Counted from the first letter of the stretch, positions 27,772 through 36,527 are shown. The stretch is DNA of 64,000 nt from Bacillus alkalisoli (GCF_002797415.1 NZ_KZ454944.1:1630665-1694664), one strand, 5' to 3'. Program-made: numbers and translations. The notes: generated from the sequence alone by a model not told the origin.

Positions 27772-28227
27772 ATGGAAAGCTCAATAAAAAATTTAGATAC
27801 CTATACAGATGAAGCAACAAAACAAACCTTACAAGCACTTGTAGATAAAAAACGAAAATTCGATGCCTTTAAGAAAAAAGAATTCTCATGGAGGATTTTA
27901 TGTATAGCATCGATCGGATTGTTCTTTTTGTACCTATATTATTTCATCGTTTTGAACGTAATTAACTTTTCATTATTGTTTGCTCACATATTAGATGATT
28001 CTTCTCATTTTTACGTTATCATGTTTATAGGAATACAAATAGCAATTATTAAGTATTATTTAATGAAAAAAGATAAAGCAGAGAAAGAATATCATGAACT
28101 TCGAAAAGAAATCGTAAAACGTAGTGATGACTACTGGAAACAAACCCATGAATGGAAACAACGCCATCATGTATTTGCCATGATGAAAAAAGAGTTTGAT
28201 ATTAACTTGTATCATGAAGGGAAGTAA
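27772..28227 (+). CDS. ypbF: YpbF family protein (DUF2663)
   Basis: A 151-residue membrane protein of unknown function with two hydrophobic segments (about residues 43-65 and 77-97) and basic coiled N- and C-terminal parts. The sequence and locus match YpbF. It starts at ATG 27772, about 13 nt after AAAGGAAG; an in-frame GTG at 27760 is too close to that site. Confidence 0.82.
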   Translation: MESSIKNLDTYTDEATKQTLQALVDKKRKFDAFKKKEFSWRILCIASIGLFFLYLYYFIVLNVINFSLLFAHILDDSSHFYVIMFIGIQIAIIKYYLMKKDKAEKEYHELRKEIVKRSDDYWKQTHEWKQRHHVFAMMKKEFDINLYHEGK

Positions 28228-28257
28228 CGCTTTTCCCTTTCGGTAGGAGGTCTAATT

Positions 28258-28314
28258 TTGTATAAATTAAAAACGTTGAAACTCCGTCAACAAAGAAGTG
28301 GTTGTCCATGGTAA
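28258..28314 (+). CDS. Possible 18-residue leader peptide
   Basis: TTG 28258 is preceded by a near-perfect ribosome binding site TAGGAGGTC (28246-28254) and opens MYKLKTLKLRQQRSGCPW before TAA. The stop overlaps ATG 28308 of the next gene by a few bases, and that ATG has only a weak site of its own. This arrangement suggests translational coupling. The peptide is basic; whether it has a function of its own is unknown. Confidence 0.45.
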   Translation: MYKLKTLKLRQQRSGCPW

Positions 28315-28676
28315 AACATAGTTTATATTTTATTGGTGCATGCTTTTTTGGATATAAATTTATTGATATCTTTCCTAAAGCAGATTCATTCAATGAACTG
28401 CTTTCTATTTTTGTTTTTAGTCCCTTTACATTGTTCTCAAGTTTAACGTGCTTGTTGTTTAGCTTTATTTTTTACGGGGAATTGTTTCATGAATTAAGGT
28501 ACAGTAGGCACATTCATCGTTATGAAAAAACTTTTTTTGTAGGGATAATGGTAAGTCTAGTATTATTAGTGTTAGTTGGTGGAATGAAGGGCGTGTTGTT
28601 GTTACTCTTTTCCATCATTTATGGTATGATTTCTGCAGTAAATACGAAAAGAACAATAGTTAAAGGAGTAAAATAA
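28308..28676 (+). CDS. Small membrane protein, unknown
   Basis: A 122-residue protein with three or four hydrophobic segments (about 5-20, 32-55, 78-95 and 97-112), otherwise unrecognised. It starts at ATG 28308 overlapping a short leader ORF and ends directly before the ypbG start (adjacent codons). It is inserted between ypbF and ypbG relative to the B. subtilis order I recall. Confidence 0.7.
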   Translation: MVKHSLYFIGACFFGYKFIDIFPKADSFNELLSIFVFSPFTLFSSLTCLLFSFIFYGELFHELRYSRHIHRYEKTFFVGIMVSLVLLVLVGGMKGVLLLLFSIIYGMISAVNTKRTIVKGVK

Positions 28677-29450
28677 TTGATCCCTTTGTTAATCACATCC
28701 ATTATCATTTTCATTCTAATCATGTTGTTTTATATGTTTAAGCAAGCATTTGCTGATAATGTTACAGAAGAAACAATCCTAATTGAAGACTTCCCAAAAA
28801 CTTTTGGTGAGTTGAAAATTTTCTTCCTTTCAGATGTTCATAGACGAGAGATAACAGACGAAGTGTTGAGTAAAGTTAAGAAAAAAGTAGATATTGTTGT
28901 AATCGGTGGTGACTTAACGGAAAAGAAAGTGCCGTTTGCTAGAGTAGAAGCAAATCTGCAAAAGCTAAAAACTATTGGTGCACCTATATATTTTGTATGG
29001 GGTAATAATGATTACGAAACTGATTTTCGAACGTTAGATGCTATCCTTTTGCAGCATGGTGTAAAAGTGTTAGATAATACGGCAGTAACATTTGAATCCA
29101 GAGAAGGTGAATACATACAACTGTTAGGAGTGGACGAATTAAGTGTAGAAAAAGATAACTTATCACTTGCGTTATCAGATTGTAGAACGGATTCATTTAA
29201 AATACTTGCCGCCCATAACCCAGAAATAATAGAAAAGTTTACAGAAGAAGAAAAAATCTCTTTTGTTCTATGTGGACATACACATGGAGGGCAAATACGT
29301 ATTTTCGGGTTTGGTCCTTATGAAAAAGGAAAATTACATGTGTTATCACATACGAAGCTTTTCATCAGTAACGGCTACGGGACATCTCTGCTCCCACTAA
29401 GACTAGGAGCACCAGCAGAAACACATATTTTAACACTAAAAAGAGGGTGA
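28677..29450 (+). CDS. ypbG: YpbG, membrane-anchored metallophosphoesterase
   Basis: Calcineurin-type phosphoesterase of the YkuE/YpbG group; its natural substrate is unknown. One N-terminal membrane segment (3-22), then metal-binding motifs in order: SDVHRRE, GGDLTE, WGNND, AAHNPE and GHTHGGQ. All five metallophosphoesterase blocks are intact over 257 residues. It starts at TTG 28677 after AAAGGAGT, immediately following the upstream stop. Confidence 0.9.
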   Translation: MIPLLITSIIIFILIMLFYMFKQAFADNVTEETILIEDFPKTFGELKIFFLSDVHRREITDEVLSKVKKKVDIVVIGGDLTEKKVPFARVEANLQKLKTIGAPIYFVWGNNDYETDFRTLDAILLQHGVKVLDNTAVTFESREGEYIQLLGVDELSVEKDNLSLALSDCRTDSFKILAAHNPEIIEKFTEEEKISFVLCGHTHGGQIRIFGFGPYEKGKLHVLSHTKLFISNGYGTSLLPLRLGAPAETHILTLKRG

Positions 29451-29493
29451 AAGCCTTCTTTTTTTACGCTGTTTTCAAATAGATTGTTACTAT

Positions 29494-29523
29494 TTGACCA
29501 TACTAAAAATAGGTTGATATAAT
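29494..29523 (+). promoter_or_regulatory. Sigma-A promoter of the 57-residue gene
   Basis: TTGACC, an 18-nt spacer, TATAAT (29518-29523). The predicted start of transcription is near 29530, just before the GGAGG site, so the upstream in-frame ATG 29522 cannot be used. Confidence 0.7.
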
Positions 29524-29545
29524 GCCATTTATGGAGGCGTCGTCA

Positions 29546-29719
29546 ATGTGGATACACGTATATCGTGATTTCAGCGACCTATCGAAATTGGAACAGTTAG
29601 CGTTATTTAAAGCAATCAATCAGGACTTATTTTCAGAAGAACGAGAGGATATTGCAAAGATGCTCAAAGACATTCGTGAAACCCTAATGATGTTCAAAAT
29701 TCGAATTACTACACCGTAG
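29546..29719 (+). CDS. Small protein, unknown (57 residues)
   Basis: ATG 29546 follows TGGAGGCG and a good promoter, so this short gene is probably real. The product (MWIHVYRDFSDLSKLEQLALFKAI begins it, in two parts) is soluble and helical, with no recognised domain. No terminator is evident before the convergent pseudogene at 29757. Confidence 0.6.
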   Translation: MWIHVYRDFSDLSKLEQLALFKAINQDLFSEEREDIAKMLKDIRETLMMFKIRITTP

Positions 29720-29756
29720 AGTCATTAAAGAGTTCATACAGTGAATCGGCAATTTA

Positions 29757-30329
29757 TTAATCAATCATCTGGTTTGCTAAATTTGTCAATATTTCTAATA
29801 CGCGTTCTTCACTGACTTTGTTAGAATCATCTCGATTTATGTATCCAATTTCAACTATTAAATCATTATAGGAAAATGTAAAACCCCCACCATTGTAAAC
29901 ATGTGCTTTTATACCATCTTTCAATGTTATTTCATCACTAGGAGTTACACCGCCGTAGTTAACTTCAAAATCATAAACATATATTTGAATAAGCTGAAAG
30001 CGATTGTCTGTTCTATCTTTGTTTATTGCTTCTAGTGTGATTGAAATATTTTTTTTGTCATCGCGCTCAAACCAATCTCTGATTTCAAAAACTTCAAAAC
30101 CATTACTTTCAAATGGTAATTAGGTAGGTACTTTTACTTGAAAAGGAACAGCGTCTAATGCGACTTCTAATGTCGGTGCTTGATAAACTTTAGGAATATT
30201 ATCTGTTTGTCCTCCTTGTTGCTCTTCTTCTAACTTTGAAGTATTAAGTAACCCACTTGCTTGCTGCTGACAACCTGCAAATAAAACTCCTAAACCGATT
30301 ATTGTAGCTATCAATAAGTTATTCTTCAT
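29757..30329 (-). pseudogene. Lipoprotein gene interrupted by an in-frame stop
   Basis: ATG 30329 follows AAGGAG and begins a lipoprotein signal (LLIATIIGLGVLFAGC). The frame reads to PFQVKVPT, then meets TAA at 30122-30120, and continues open in the same frame for 120 more residues (LPFESNGFEVFEIRDWF...LTNLANQMID) to TAA at 29757. The PFxVxxPxxLP junction is what one sees in DUF4367-type lipoproteins, so one base change probably split the gene. A sequencing error is the alternative. Confidence 0.8.
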
Positions 30330-30510
30330 ATCCATCACTCCTTAATATGATTTTACGAACTTATTTACTAAAAGGTTTCAATATTTAGTAAACTTTTAAT
30401 TATTATAATTATTATTTTTAATTCCTTTAAAAAACAACAATCTTTACGAAAACTGCGTTTTTTTATTATAGATTCCATAATTAAAAATTATTGATTTTGC
30501 TATATTTAAA

Positions 30511-30533
30511 TCCTGCAGCGGATAGGAACAGGC
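30511..30533. repeat. Remnant of a type A palindrome tail
   Basis: TCCTGCAGCGGATAGGAACA resembles the GTAGCGGAAAGGAACGG tail of type A repeats. The rest of the 30330-30668 gap shows only the carH-like promoter. Confidence 0.45.
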
Positions 30534-30605
30534 AAGATTTTAATTCTGAATATATAAGAAATAGAGATTAATTAACTGTAGAAGTTATCCAAAACATACA
30601 CAAAG

Positions 30606-30634
30606 TTTACACGCCACTTTCACTTCGTTATAAT
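30606..30634 (+). promoter_or_regulatory. Promoter of the CarH-like regulator gene
   Basis: TTTACA (30606-30611), 17-nt spacer, TATAAT (30629-30634). Short ATACACA / TTTACAC repeats overlap the -35 and could be the regulator's own operator; that is inference. Confidence 0.7.
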
Positions 30635-30668
30635 TCAGATAAGATTTAAACGAGAGAAAGGGATTACT

Positions 30669-31577
30669 ATGCAAAATCAAGAAGGAAAATATAATATAAA
30701 AGCAGTTTCTAATATGCTAGGTATTCAAGCTGGTACGCTAAGAGCTTGGGAAAGAAGATACCAAATAATAGCACCAGTACGCAATGATTCTGGTCATCGT
30801 TTATATACAGAAGAACATATCAAAATACTTAAATGGTTAATCGAAAAAGTAGATAAAGGATTTACGATTAGTCAAGCTGTCTCATTGTTAGAAAAAAACG
30901 AACTGTCCATTACAGATACGGTTAAAGAAACAATAGACGATAAATCAGTAGAATTATTTGACGAACTATTAGATGCGCTGTTATCTTTTGATGAAGCGAG
31001 AGCACACGTAATAATGGATAAAGTCTTTACTATTTATTCGGTTGAAAAGGTGTTAATAGACATTTTAGGTACGCTTTTAGTAAGAGTGGGCTCATTATGG
31101 GAAGAAGGAACAATTACAAGTGCTCACGAGCATTTTGCTTCCTCCTTTTTGCGATCTCGTATCGGAAGTATATTACACACGTTGCCGACAAATGGATTTT
31201 TACCAAAAACAGTATCTGTATGCGGACCAGGAGAGTGGCACGAATTAGGATTATTAATATATACGTTATATGTTAAGCGTAAAGGCTTTGACACGATTTA
31301 CCTCGGTGTGTCATTAGCGGATAATGATATCCATGTAGTAATAGAAGAAATTAATCCAAAGTTTCTATTTTTATCTTGTACATTGAAAGAAAATTTAGAA
31401 AAAACATTATTACTTGTAGTCGAATTAGAAAGTAAATATCCAAACTTACATGTTGGAATTGGTGGTCATGCCATTGGTTATATGAATGAAGAAGAAAGAG
31501 CAAAGTTCGATAAAAATATAATCGGGTTGAATATAGAGCAGTGGGATCATTGGTTAAAACAAAAGATGAATGAATAG
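30669..31577 (+). CDS. CarH/LitR-like MerR regulator with cobalamin-binding light-sensor domain
   Basis: A 302-residue regulator with a MerR-type winged helix at residues 8-75 (TLRAWERRYQIIAP), then a helical cap and B12-binding domain. The cap has W144 followed nine residues later by E154-H155, the Wx9EH signature of CarH photoreceptors; the B12 domain has E189-x-H191-xx-G194, whose histidine is the lower cobalt ligand. Family knowledge: adenosylcobalamin-bound tetramers repress in the dark and dissociate in light. No carotenoid or photolyase gene is adjacent, so the target is unknown; autoregulation is plausible. Confidence 0.9.
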   Translation: MQNQEGKYNIKAVSNMLGIQAGTLRAWERRYQIIAPVRNDSGHRLYTEEHIKILKWLIEKVDKGFTISQAVSLLEKNELSITDTVKETIDDKSVELFDELLDALLSFDEARAHVIMDKVFTIYSVEKVLIDILGTLLVRVGSLWEEGTITSAHEHFASSFLRSRIGSILHTLPTNGFLPKTVSVCGPGEWHELGLLIYTLYVKRKGFDTIYLGVSLADNDIHVVIEEINPKFLFLSCTLKENLEKTLLLVVELESKYPNLHVGIGGHAIGYMNEEERAKFDKNIIGLNIEQWDHWLKQKMNE

Positions 31578-31583
31578 AAGTGA

Positions 31584-31620
31584 AAGGGCACCAACATATA
31601 GTATGTTGGTGCCCTTTTTG
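31584..31620 (+). terminator. Terminator of the CarH-like gene
   Basis: GGGCACCAACATA / TATGTTGGTGCCC stem and T-run. Confidence 0.92.
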
Positions 31621-31820
31621 TTTTTAGTGTAGTTTATAAGTTTTTTCACCATATTATCTTCGAACCAACTGAGAGATACTTTCATAAACTACATTAAGCT
31701 ATAAATGCATCACCCGTACCAATTATTGAAAACCAAACAGTAAAGCGAATGTATGTGAAGTGAAATACTATTTAAGATGATAGCAATTTATCGGACTGTA
31801 TTGTTGGGAGGAGACTTTTC

Positions 31821-32411
31821 ATGCGGCTTGAACGCATTACGAATAACAAGATTAAAGTATTCCTCACGTTTGATGACCTTTCAGATAGAGGATTAACGAA
31901 AGAAGACTTGTGGCAAGATTCAGAAAAAGTACATCAACTATTTCGCGATATGATGGATTCAGCAAACGACGAACTAGGATTTGAAGTAAATGGTTCTTTA
32001 GCGGTAGAAGTTTATTCGCTACAAGCGCAAGGGATGGTTATAATCGTCACGGTGACAGATGACATATCGGACGAAGAATTTTTGGATGATTACATTGAAA
32101 TGCAAGTAACGATAGATGAAAGTGAAGAAGTTCTTTATGAATTTTCATCATTTGAACATATTATTGACCTTGCTAAAAGACTAAAACCTTTCCAAATGGG
32201 AACTGGAAAACTATATAGTTATCAAGACTTGTACTTTTTGTTACTAGAAGAAAAAAACAACCATATGGACATAGATACACTTATTTCTTTATTGTCAGAG
32301 TATGGTTGCCCTGCGACAATGACGATTCACAGAATTCACGAATATGGAAAAATAATTATGGAAGAAAATGCACTTAGTACAATAAGGAAATATTTTAAAA
32401 ACGCACTATAA
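31821..32411 (+). CDS. mecB: Adaptor protein MecB (MecA paralogue)
   Basis: ClpC adaptor (YpbH). The 196-residue protein begins MRLERITNNKIKVFLTFDDLSDRG in two adjacent parts typical of the MecA/YpbH N-terminal substrate-binding domain, then an acidic linker and a C-terminal ClpC-binding domain. The MecA family delivers proteins such as ComK to ClpCP; the YpbH clients are less defined. It starts at ATG 31821 after GGGAGGAG. The position before gudB matches B. subtilis ypbH. Confidence 0.92.
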   Translation: MRLERITNNKIKVFLTFDDLSDRGLTKEDLWQDSEKVHQLFRDMMDSANDELGFEVNGSLAVEVYSLQAQGMVIIVTVTDDISDEEFLDDYIEMQVTIDESEEVLYEFSSFEHIIDLAKRLKPFQMGTGKLYSYQDLYFLLLEEKNNHMDIDTLISLLSEYGCPATMTIHRIHEYGKIIMEENALSTIRKYFKNAL

Positions 32412-32449
32412 AACATCTCTACATATTATTTTTGTAGAGATGTTTTTTC
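32410..32449 (+). terminator. mecB terminator
   Basis: AAACATCTCTACA / TGTAGAGATGTTTTTT stem and T-run. Confidence 0.9.
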
Positions 32450-32600
32450 TGAATAATTAGCTAATTAAACTCACTATAAATGCTTTTGTCTCAACAATGT
32501 AATCGGTTACATTTTTTTAAAAAAATATTATTTTCTATCTTTGCATAAATGCATGGAAGGTGTATACTAATGTCTGAGTGCAACACAATATATTACAACT

Positions 32601-32751
32601 GAGTCCGTTTCATAATGTATTACTACAATACGAAAAACGAATACTTACAGCATATTTTTATTGAAAAATACTTTAAAAACGAGCAAGTAACTCCGTATAA
32701 TAGTAAAATATTCGTTTTTCACTAAACGAACCGTAATTATGAAATTGACTC
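32601..32751. mobile_element. MITE-like element, copy 3
   Basis: A 151-bp element. Left end GAGTCCGTTTCATAATG with GAAAAACGAAT inside; right end is the inverted ATTCGTTTTTC...ATTATGAAATTGACTC. It is flanked by AACT (32597-32600 and 32752-32755). It ends 39 bp before the gudB start codon. A TTAAAA-17-TATAAT promoter-like pair (32673-32701) lies inside. Confidence 0.88.
32673..32701 (+). promoter_or_regulatory. Candidate gudB promoter inside the MITE
   Basis: TTAAAA (32673-32678), 17-nt spacer, TATAAT (32696-32701). It is the only good -10 box between the mecB terminator and gudB that I could find. Confidence 0.45.
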
Positions 32752-32790
32752 AACTAACAAACAAAGGGAAACATTCTAGGAGGTTTACTT

Positions 32791-34071
32791 ATGGTAGCCG
32801 AAAATAATAATGAAAAAGCTCAGCAAAAAGAGGATAAGCTTGACGTATTGAGATCAACACAAGTCGTGATACATAAAGCGTTAGAAAAGCTTGGATATCC
32901 AGATGAAGTGTATGAGTTATTAAAAGAACCAATTCGCATGTTAACAGTAAAAATTCCAGTTCGTATGGATGACGGCTCTGTAAAGATTTTTACTGGATAC
33001 CGTGCTCAACATAATGATGCAGTTGGACCAACGAAAGGTGGAATTCGTTTCCATCCGAACGTATCTGAAAAGGAAGTAAAAGCACTTTCGATTTGGATGA
33101 GTTTAAAATGTGGTATTGTTGATTTACCATATGGTGGAGGAAAAGGTGGGATCGTTTGTGACCCGCGTGAAATGTCCTTCCGTGAGTTAGAGCGATTAAG
33201 CCGTGGTTACGTTCGTGCTATTAGCCAAATCGTTGGACCAACAAAAGATATTCCGGCTCCAGACGTATTTACAAACTCCCAAATTATGGCGTGGATGATG
33301 GACGAGTATAGCCGTATTGACGAATTTAACTCTCCAGGATTCATTACAGGTAAACCGCTTGTACTAGGTGGCTCTCATGGTCGTGAATCTGCTACTGCTA
33401 AAGGTGTTACAATTTGTATTCGTGAAGCAGCGCAAAAATGTGGCATTGAATTAAAAGGTGCTCGCGTAGTTGTTCAAGGTTTCGGAAACGCAGGTAGTTA
33501 CTTATCAAAGTTTATGCATGATGCAGGCGCAAAAGTAATCGGTATTTCTGATGCGTACGGTGGTCTTCACGACCCGAATGGATTAGATATTGACTACTTA
33601 TTAGACCGTCGTGATAGTTTCGGAACAGTAACGAAATTATTTAATAATACAATTTCAAATAAAGAATTACTAGAATTAGATTGTGATATTTTAGTTCCAG
33701 CAGCAATTGAAAACCAGATTACGGAAGATAATGCTCATAACATTCGTGCAAAAGTTGTAGTAGAAGCAGCCAATGGTCCGACTACAATTGAAGGAACGAA
33801 GATCTTAACAGAGCGTGGTATTTTACTTGTACCAGACGTATTAGCTAGTGCTGGTGGAGTAACAGTTTCTTACTTCGAATGGGTACAAAATAACCAAGGT
33901 TATTATTGGTCTGAAGAAGAAGTGGAAGAAAAATTAGAAAAGATCATGGTAAGGTCCTTTAACAACATTTATGAAACAAGTCAAAACCGCCGAGTTGACA
34001 TGCGTCTAGCTGCCTACATGGTTGGTGTACGTAAAATGGCAGAAGCATCTCGCTTCAGAGGCTGGATTTAA
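32791..34071 (+). CDS. gudB: NAD-specific glutamate dehydrogenase
   Basis: Interconverts glutamate and 2-oxoglutarate plus ammonia; in Bacillus it acts catabolically. Motifs: KGGIRFHPN, PYGGGKGG (catalytic lysine region), PAPDV and the Rossmann motif VQGFGNAGSYLS. The 426-residue length is full. The stretch EVKALSIWMSLKCG has a single VKA, so the 9-bp duplication that inactivates gudB in laboratory B. subtilis is absent. It starts at ATG 32791 after AGGAGG. Confidence 0.96.
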   Translation: MVAENNNEKAQQKEDKLDVLRSTQVVIHKALEKLGYPDEVYELLKEPIRMLTVKIPVRMDDGSVKIFTGYRAQHNDAVGPTKGGIRFHPNVSEKEVKALSIWMSLKCGIVDLPYGGGKGGIVCDPREMSFRELERLSRGYVRAISQIVGPTKDIPAPDVFTNSQIMAWMMDEYSRIDEFNSPGFITGKPLVLGGSHGRESATAKGVTICIREAAQKCGIELKGARVVVQGFGNAGSYLSKFMHDAGAKVIGISDAYGGLHDPNGLDIDYLLDRRDSFGTVTKLFNNTISNKELLELDCDILVPAAIENQITEDNAHNIRAKVVVEAANGPTTIEGTKILTERGILLVPDVLASAGGVTVSYFEWVQNNQGYYWSEEEVEEKLEKIMVRSFNNIYETSQNRRVDMRLAAYMVGVRKMAEASRFRGWI

Positions 34072-34090
34072 TATTTGCACATCCCATACC

Positions 34091-34125
34091 AATCCCCTAT
34101 CATATAAAGGTAGGGGATTCTTTAT
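34091..34125 (+). terminator. gudB terminator
   Basis: AATCCCCTA / TAGGGGATT stem followed by CTTTATT. Confidence 0.8.
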
Positions 34126-34241
34126 TGGATTTTGAAGTCTGGAATGTAGTTTTTTCTTCTATGATATGTTAGTAGTTGTACAATTCACTACCTATATATT
34201 TTAAAGAAATGATTAGAACATAAATAAAGGAGTGACGGTTT

Positions 34242-35213
34242 GTGCTGAAAGAAGACGTCATAATTGTCGGAGGCGGACCGTGTGGATTAGCGGCGTCAAT
34301 AAGCCTGCAAAAAATAGGGAAAAAACCACTCGTACTAGAAAAAGGTAACATCGTAAATGCCATATACAACTACCCAACACATCAAACCTTCTTTAGTACA
34401 AGTGAAAAATTAGAAATAGGTGGAGTGCCATTCATAACAGAAAATAGAAAACCTGTTAGGATCCAAGCCTTAACATATTATCGTGAAGTAGTTAGAAGAG
34501 AAAACATAAGAGTAAATGCTTTTGAAACAGTAAAATCGGTTCAAAAACAAAAAGATGGTACATTTGTTGTATCTACTTCAAAAGAAACGTATGTTACCCC
34601 TTATGTTGTAATTGCTACAGGTTATTATGATAATCCAAACGTACTAAGGGTACCTGGCGAGCAGCTTCCAAAAGTATCGCATTATTTCAAAGAAGGCCAC
34701 CCATACTTTGATAATGATGTTGTTGTTCTTGGTGGGAAAAATTCATCAGTGGATGCAGCACTTGAATTAGTGAAGGCGAACGCTCGAGTTACTGTCATCT
34801 ATCGTGGTAGTGAGTACTCCCCGAGTATAAAGCCATGGATTCTTCCGGAATTTGAAGCTCTTGTTCGAAACGGAACCATTAAGATGGTGTTCGATGCAAA
34901 CGTGACGGAGATAACAAAAGATACAGTAACTTATCAAACCAAGCTTAGTGAACCAACTACCATAAAAAATGACTTCGTTTTTGCCATGATTGGCTATCAT
35001 CCTGACCATCAATTTATAACGAAGATGGGAGTTGATATTGACACCCTTACAGGTAGACCTATATTTAATGAAGAAACAATGGAAACAAATGTAGAAGGAA
35101 TATTTATTGCCGGTGTTATTGCTGCAGGTAACAACGCAAATGAAATTTTTATTGAGAACGGTAGATTTCACGGTGACGGTATTGCAAAAGCGATTCAATT
35201 AAAAGAAACATAA
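34242..35213 (+). CDS. ypdA: YpdA, FAD-dependent bacillithiol disulfide reductase
   Basis: Flavoprotein family that uses NADPH to reduce oxidised bacillithiol. The N-terminal FAD motif is VGGGPCGLAAS with the conserved Cys, the second nucleotide motif is VVLGGKNSSVDAALELVK, and the C-terminal FAD segment is GIFIAGVIAAGNNANEIFIENGR (in two parts). It has 323 residues and starts at GTG 34242 after AAAGGAGTG. It is consistent with a bacillithiol-producing Firmicute. Confidence 0.95.
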   Translation: MLKEDVIIVGGGPCGLAASISLQKIGKKPLVLEKGNIVNAIYNYPTHQTFFSTSEKLEIGGVPFITENRKPVRIQALTYYREVVRRENIRVNAFETVKSVQKQKDGTFVVSTSKETYVTPYVVIATGYYDNPNVLRVPGEQLPKVSHYFKEGHPYFDNDVVVLGGKNSSVDAALELVKANARVTVIYRGSEYSPSIKPWILPEFEALVRNGTIKMVFDANVTEITKDTVTYQTKLSEPTTIKNDFVFAMIGYHPDHQFITKMGVDIDTLTGRPIFNEETMETNVEGIFIAGVIAAGNNANEIFIENGRFHGDGIAKAIQLKET

Positions 35214-35222
35214 GAAAAGAGA

Positions 35223-35400
35223 GATTGCGACAAAGGTCAATGAAGTTTAATTTACCTTAGAAAAAAGTTGAAGTTGAACTTGATAAGGGCGATGAAGTTC
35301 AATAAGCCTAAAAATTATATCGATAATGAACTTCATAAGGCCGATGAAGTTCATTATCCCTTAAAAATTTATCAAAGATGAACTTCATCTTGACGTAAAA
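35223..35400. repeat. 52-nt tandem dyad array, second locus (about 4 units)
   Basis: Unit starts at about 35223 (only the right arm clear), 35275, 35327 and 35379. Units 2 and 3 read TGAACTT[G/C]ATAAGG then CGATGAAGTTCA; the linker AGAAAAAAGTTGAAG matches the array at 15981. Both the 52-nt period and the sequence are shared although the loci are 19 kb apart. Confidence 0.9.
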
Positions 35401-35475
35401 ATTAGCTTAATATGTACTTCAACAACATCCATTACGTAAAAAAGGCAGGGACAAAGAGCCCTGTGAATTTATATA

Positions 35476-35512
35476 GAGAGGCCCCAAGAACAATCTTTTC
35501 TTGGGGCCTCTC
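35476..35512. terminator. Strong hairpin between convergent ypdA and asparaginase genes
   Basis: A 15-bp perfect stem GAGAGGCCCCAAGAA / TTCTTGGGGCCTCTC with a 7-nt loop. The T-run is poor on both sides, but its place between convergent genes suggests bidirectional termination. Confidence 0.7.
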
Positions 35513-35552
35513 CACTTGTTACCGTCGTTTTTCAACCTAGTTATTTAAGTTT

Positions 35553-36527
35553 TCACTTTAAAAATAACGCTTGTAGTTGCTCGGAATCATTTGTCTTTTC
35601 AAGTGTAACTAATAATTTTATTCTAGCTTTTTGTCCATTTAATCCATTCGAAAAGATTAAACCTAATTCTTTTAAGCGGCGGCCTCCACCTTCATACCCG
35701 TATATATCCTGGACAATACCATTAAAACACCTCGAAACGAGAACAACGGGAATGTTATCTGCTAAAAGGCTTCTAATGCCATCAATTGTAGATGGAGGTA
35801 AATTTCCTTGACCTAAAGCCTCTATTACTAGACCATCAATTCTCATTGATTTAAGTGCCTCGAAAATCGAAGAATCCATCCCAGAATAAGCTTTTAATAG
35901 CATGACATTTTTATTTACTTCCGTTATTTTGTATTTATCTTGTTGAATAGGCATATGATGGAATGATACGCCACGCTTCGTAACTAACCCGATAGGTCCG
36001 TATTGTGGACTTTGAAAAGTCGCAATGTTACTTGTATGTGTTTTTGTAACATTTTTGGCAGTATGCACTTCGTCATTTAATACGACTAATACGCCTTTTC
36101 CAATTGCACTTTCACTCGAAGCAACTTTAATCGAGGAGAGTAAATTGTACGGTCCATCAGATCCGAGTTCATTACTAGATCTCATCGCTCCCGTTAAAAC
36201 AATTGGTACATTAGCTTTTGTCGTTAAATCTAGGAAAAATGCGGTTTCCTCAAGTGTATCCGTTCCGTGTGTAATAACAACCCCATCATATGACTTTTCT
36301 AGTACTTGCGCATCAATAAATTGAGCAAGCTTCAACATATGACTTGGTGTTATATGTGGTGATGGCAAATGGAATAATTCACAATCTTCGATAATTGTGT
36401 TTGAATCTGTTACAAGTGGGTTATTAACAAGTGGATTGGCAGCTCCAGGGGAAACAGCCCCTGTATGTTCATCTTCTTGCATAGAAATAGTACCACCAGT
36501 ATGTATGACTAATATTTTTTTCTTCAA
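35553..36527 (-). CDS. L-asparaginase, type I-like cytoplasmic
   Basis: Hydrolyses asparagine to aspartate and ammonia. The two active-site threonine blocks are present: HTGGTISM near the N-terminus and VVITHGTDTLEETAFFL. GSDGPYNLLSSI and the C-terminal SRCFNGIVQDIYGYEGGG are also family features. No signal peptide. The start is TTG 36527, nine bases after AAGGGG; the in-frame ATG 36536 touches that site. It is divergent from prsW and convergent with ypdA; I infer it was inserted between them relative to B. subtilis. Confidence 0.9.
   Translation of the reverse strand: MKKKILVIHTGGTISMQEDEHTGAVSPGAANPLVNNPLVTDSNTIIEDCELFHLPSPHITPSHMLKLAQFIDAQVLEKSYDGVVITHGTDTLEETAFFLDLTTKANVPIVLTGAMRSSNELGSDGPYNLLSSIKVASSESAIGKGVLVVLNDEVHTAKNVTKTHTSNIATFQSPQYGPIGLVTKRGVSFHHMPIQQDKYKITEVNKNVMLLKAYSGMDSSIFEALKSMRIDGLVIEALGQGNLPPSTIDGIRSLLADNIPVVLVSRCFNGIVQDIYGYEGGGRRLKELGLIFSNGLNGQKARIKLLVTLEKTNDSEQLQALFLK

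Noticed and set aside
32791-34071. Cryptic gudB with 9-bp duplication
   Set aside because: The VKA codons occur once, so the inactivating duplication known in laboratory B. subtilis is absent.
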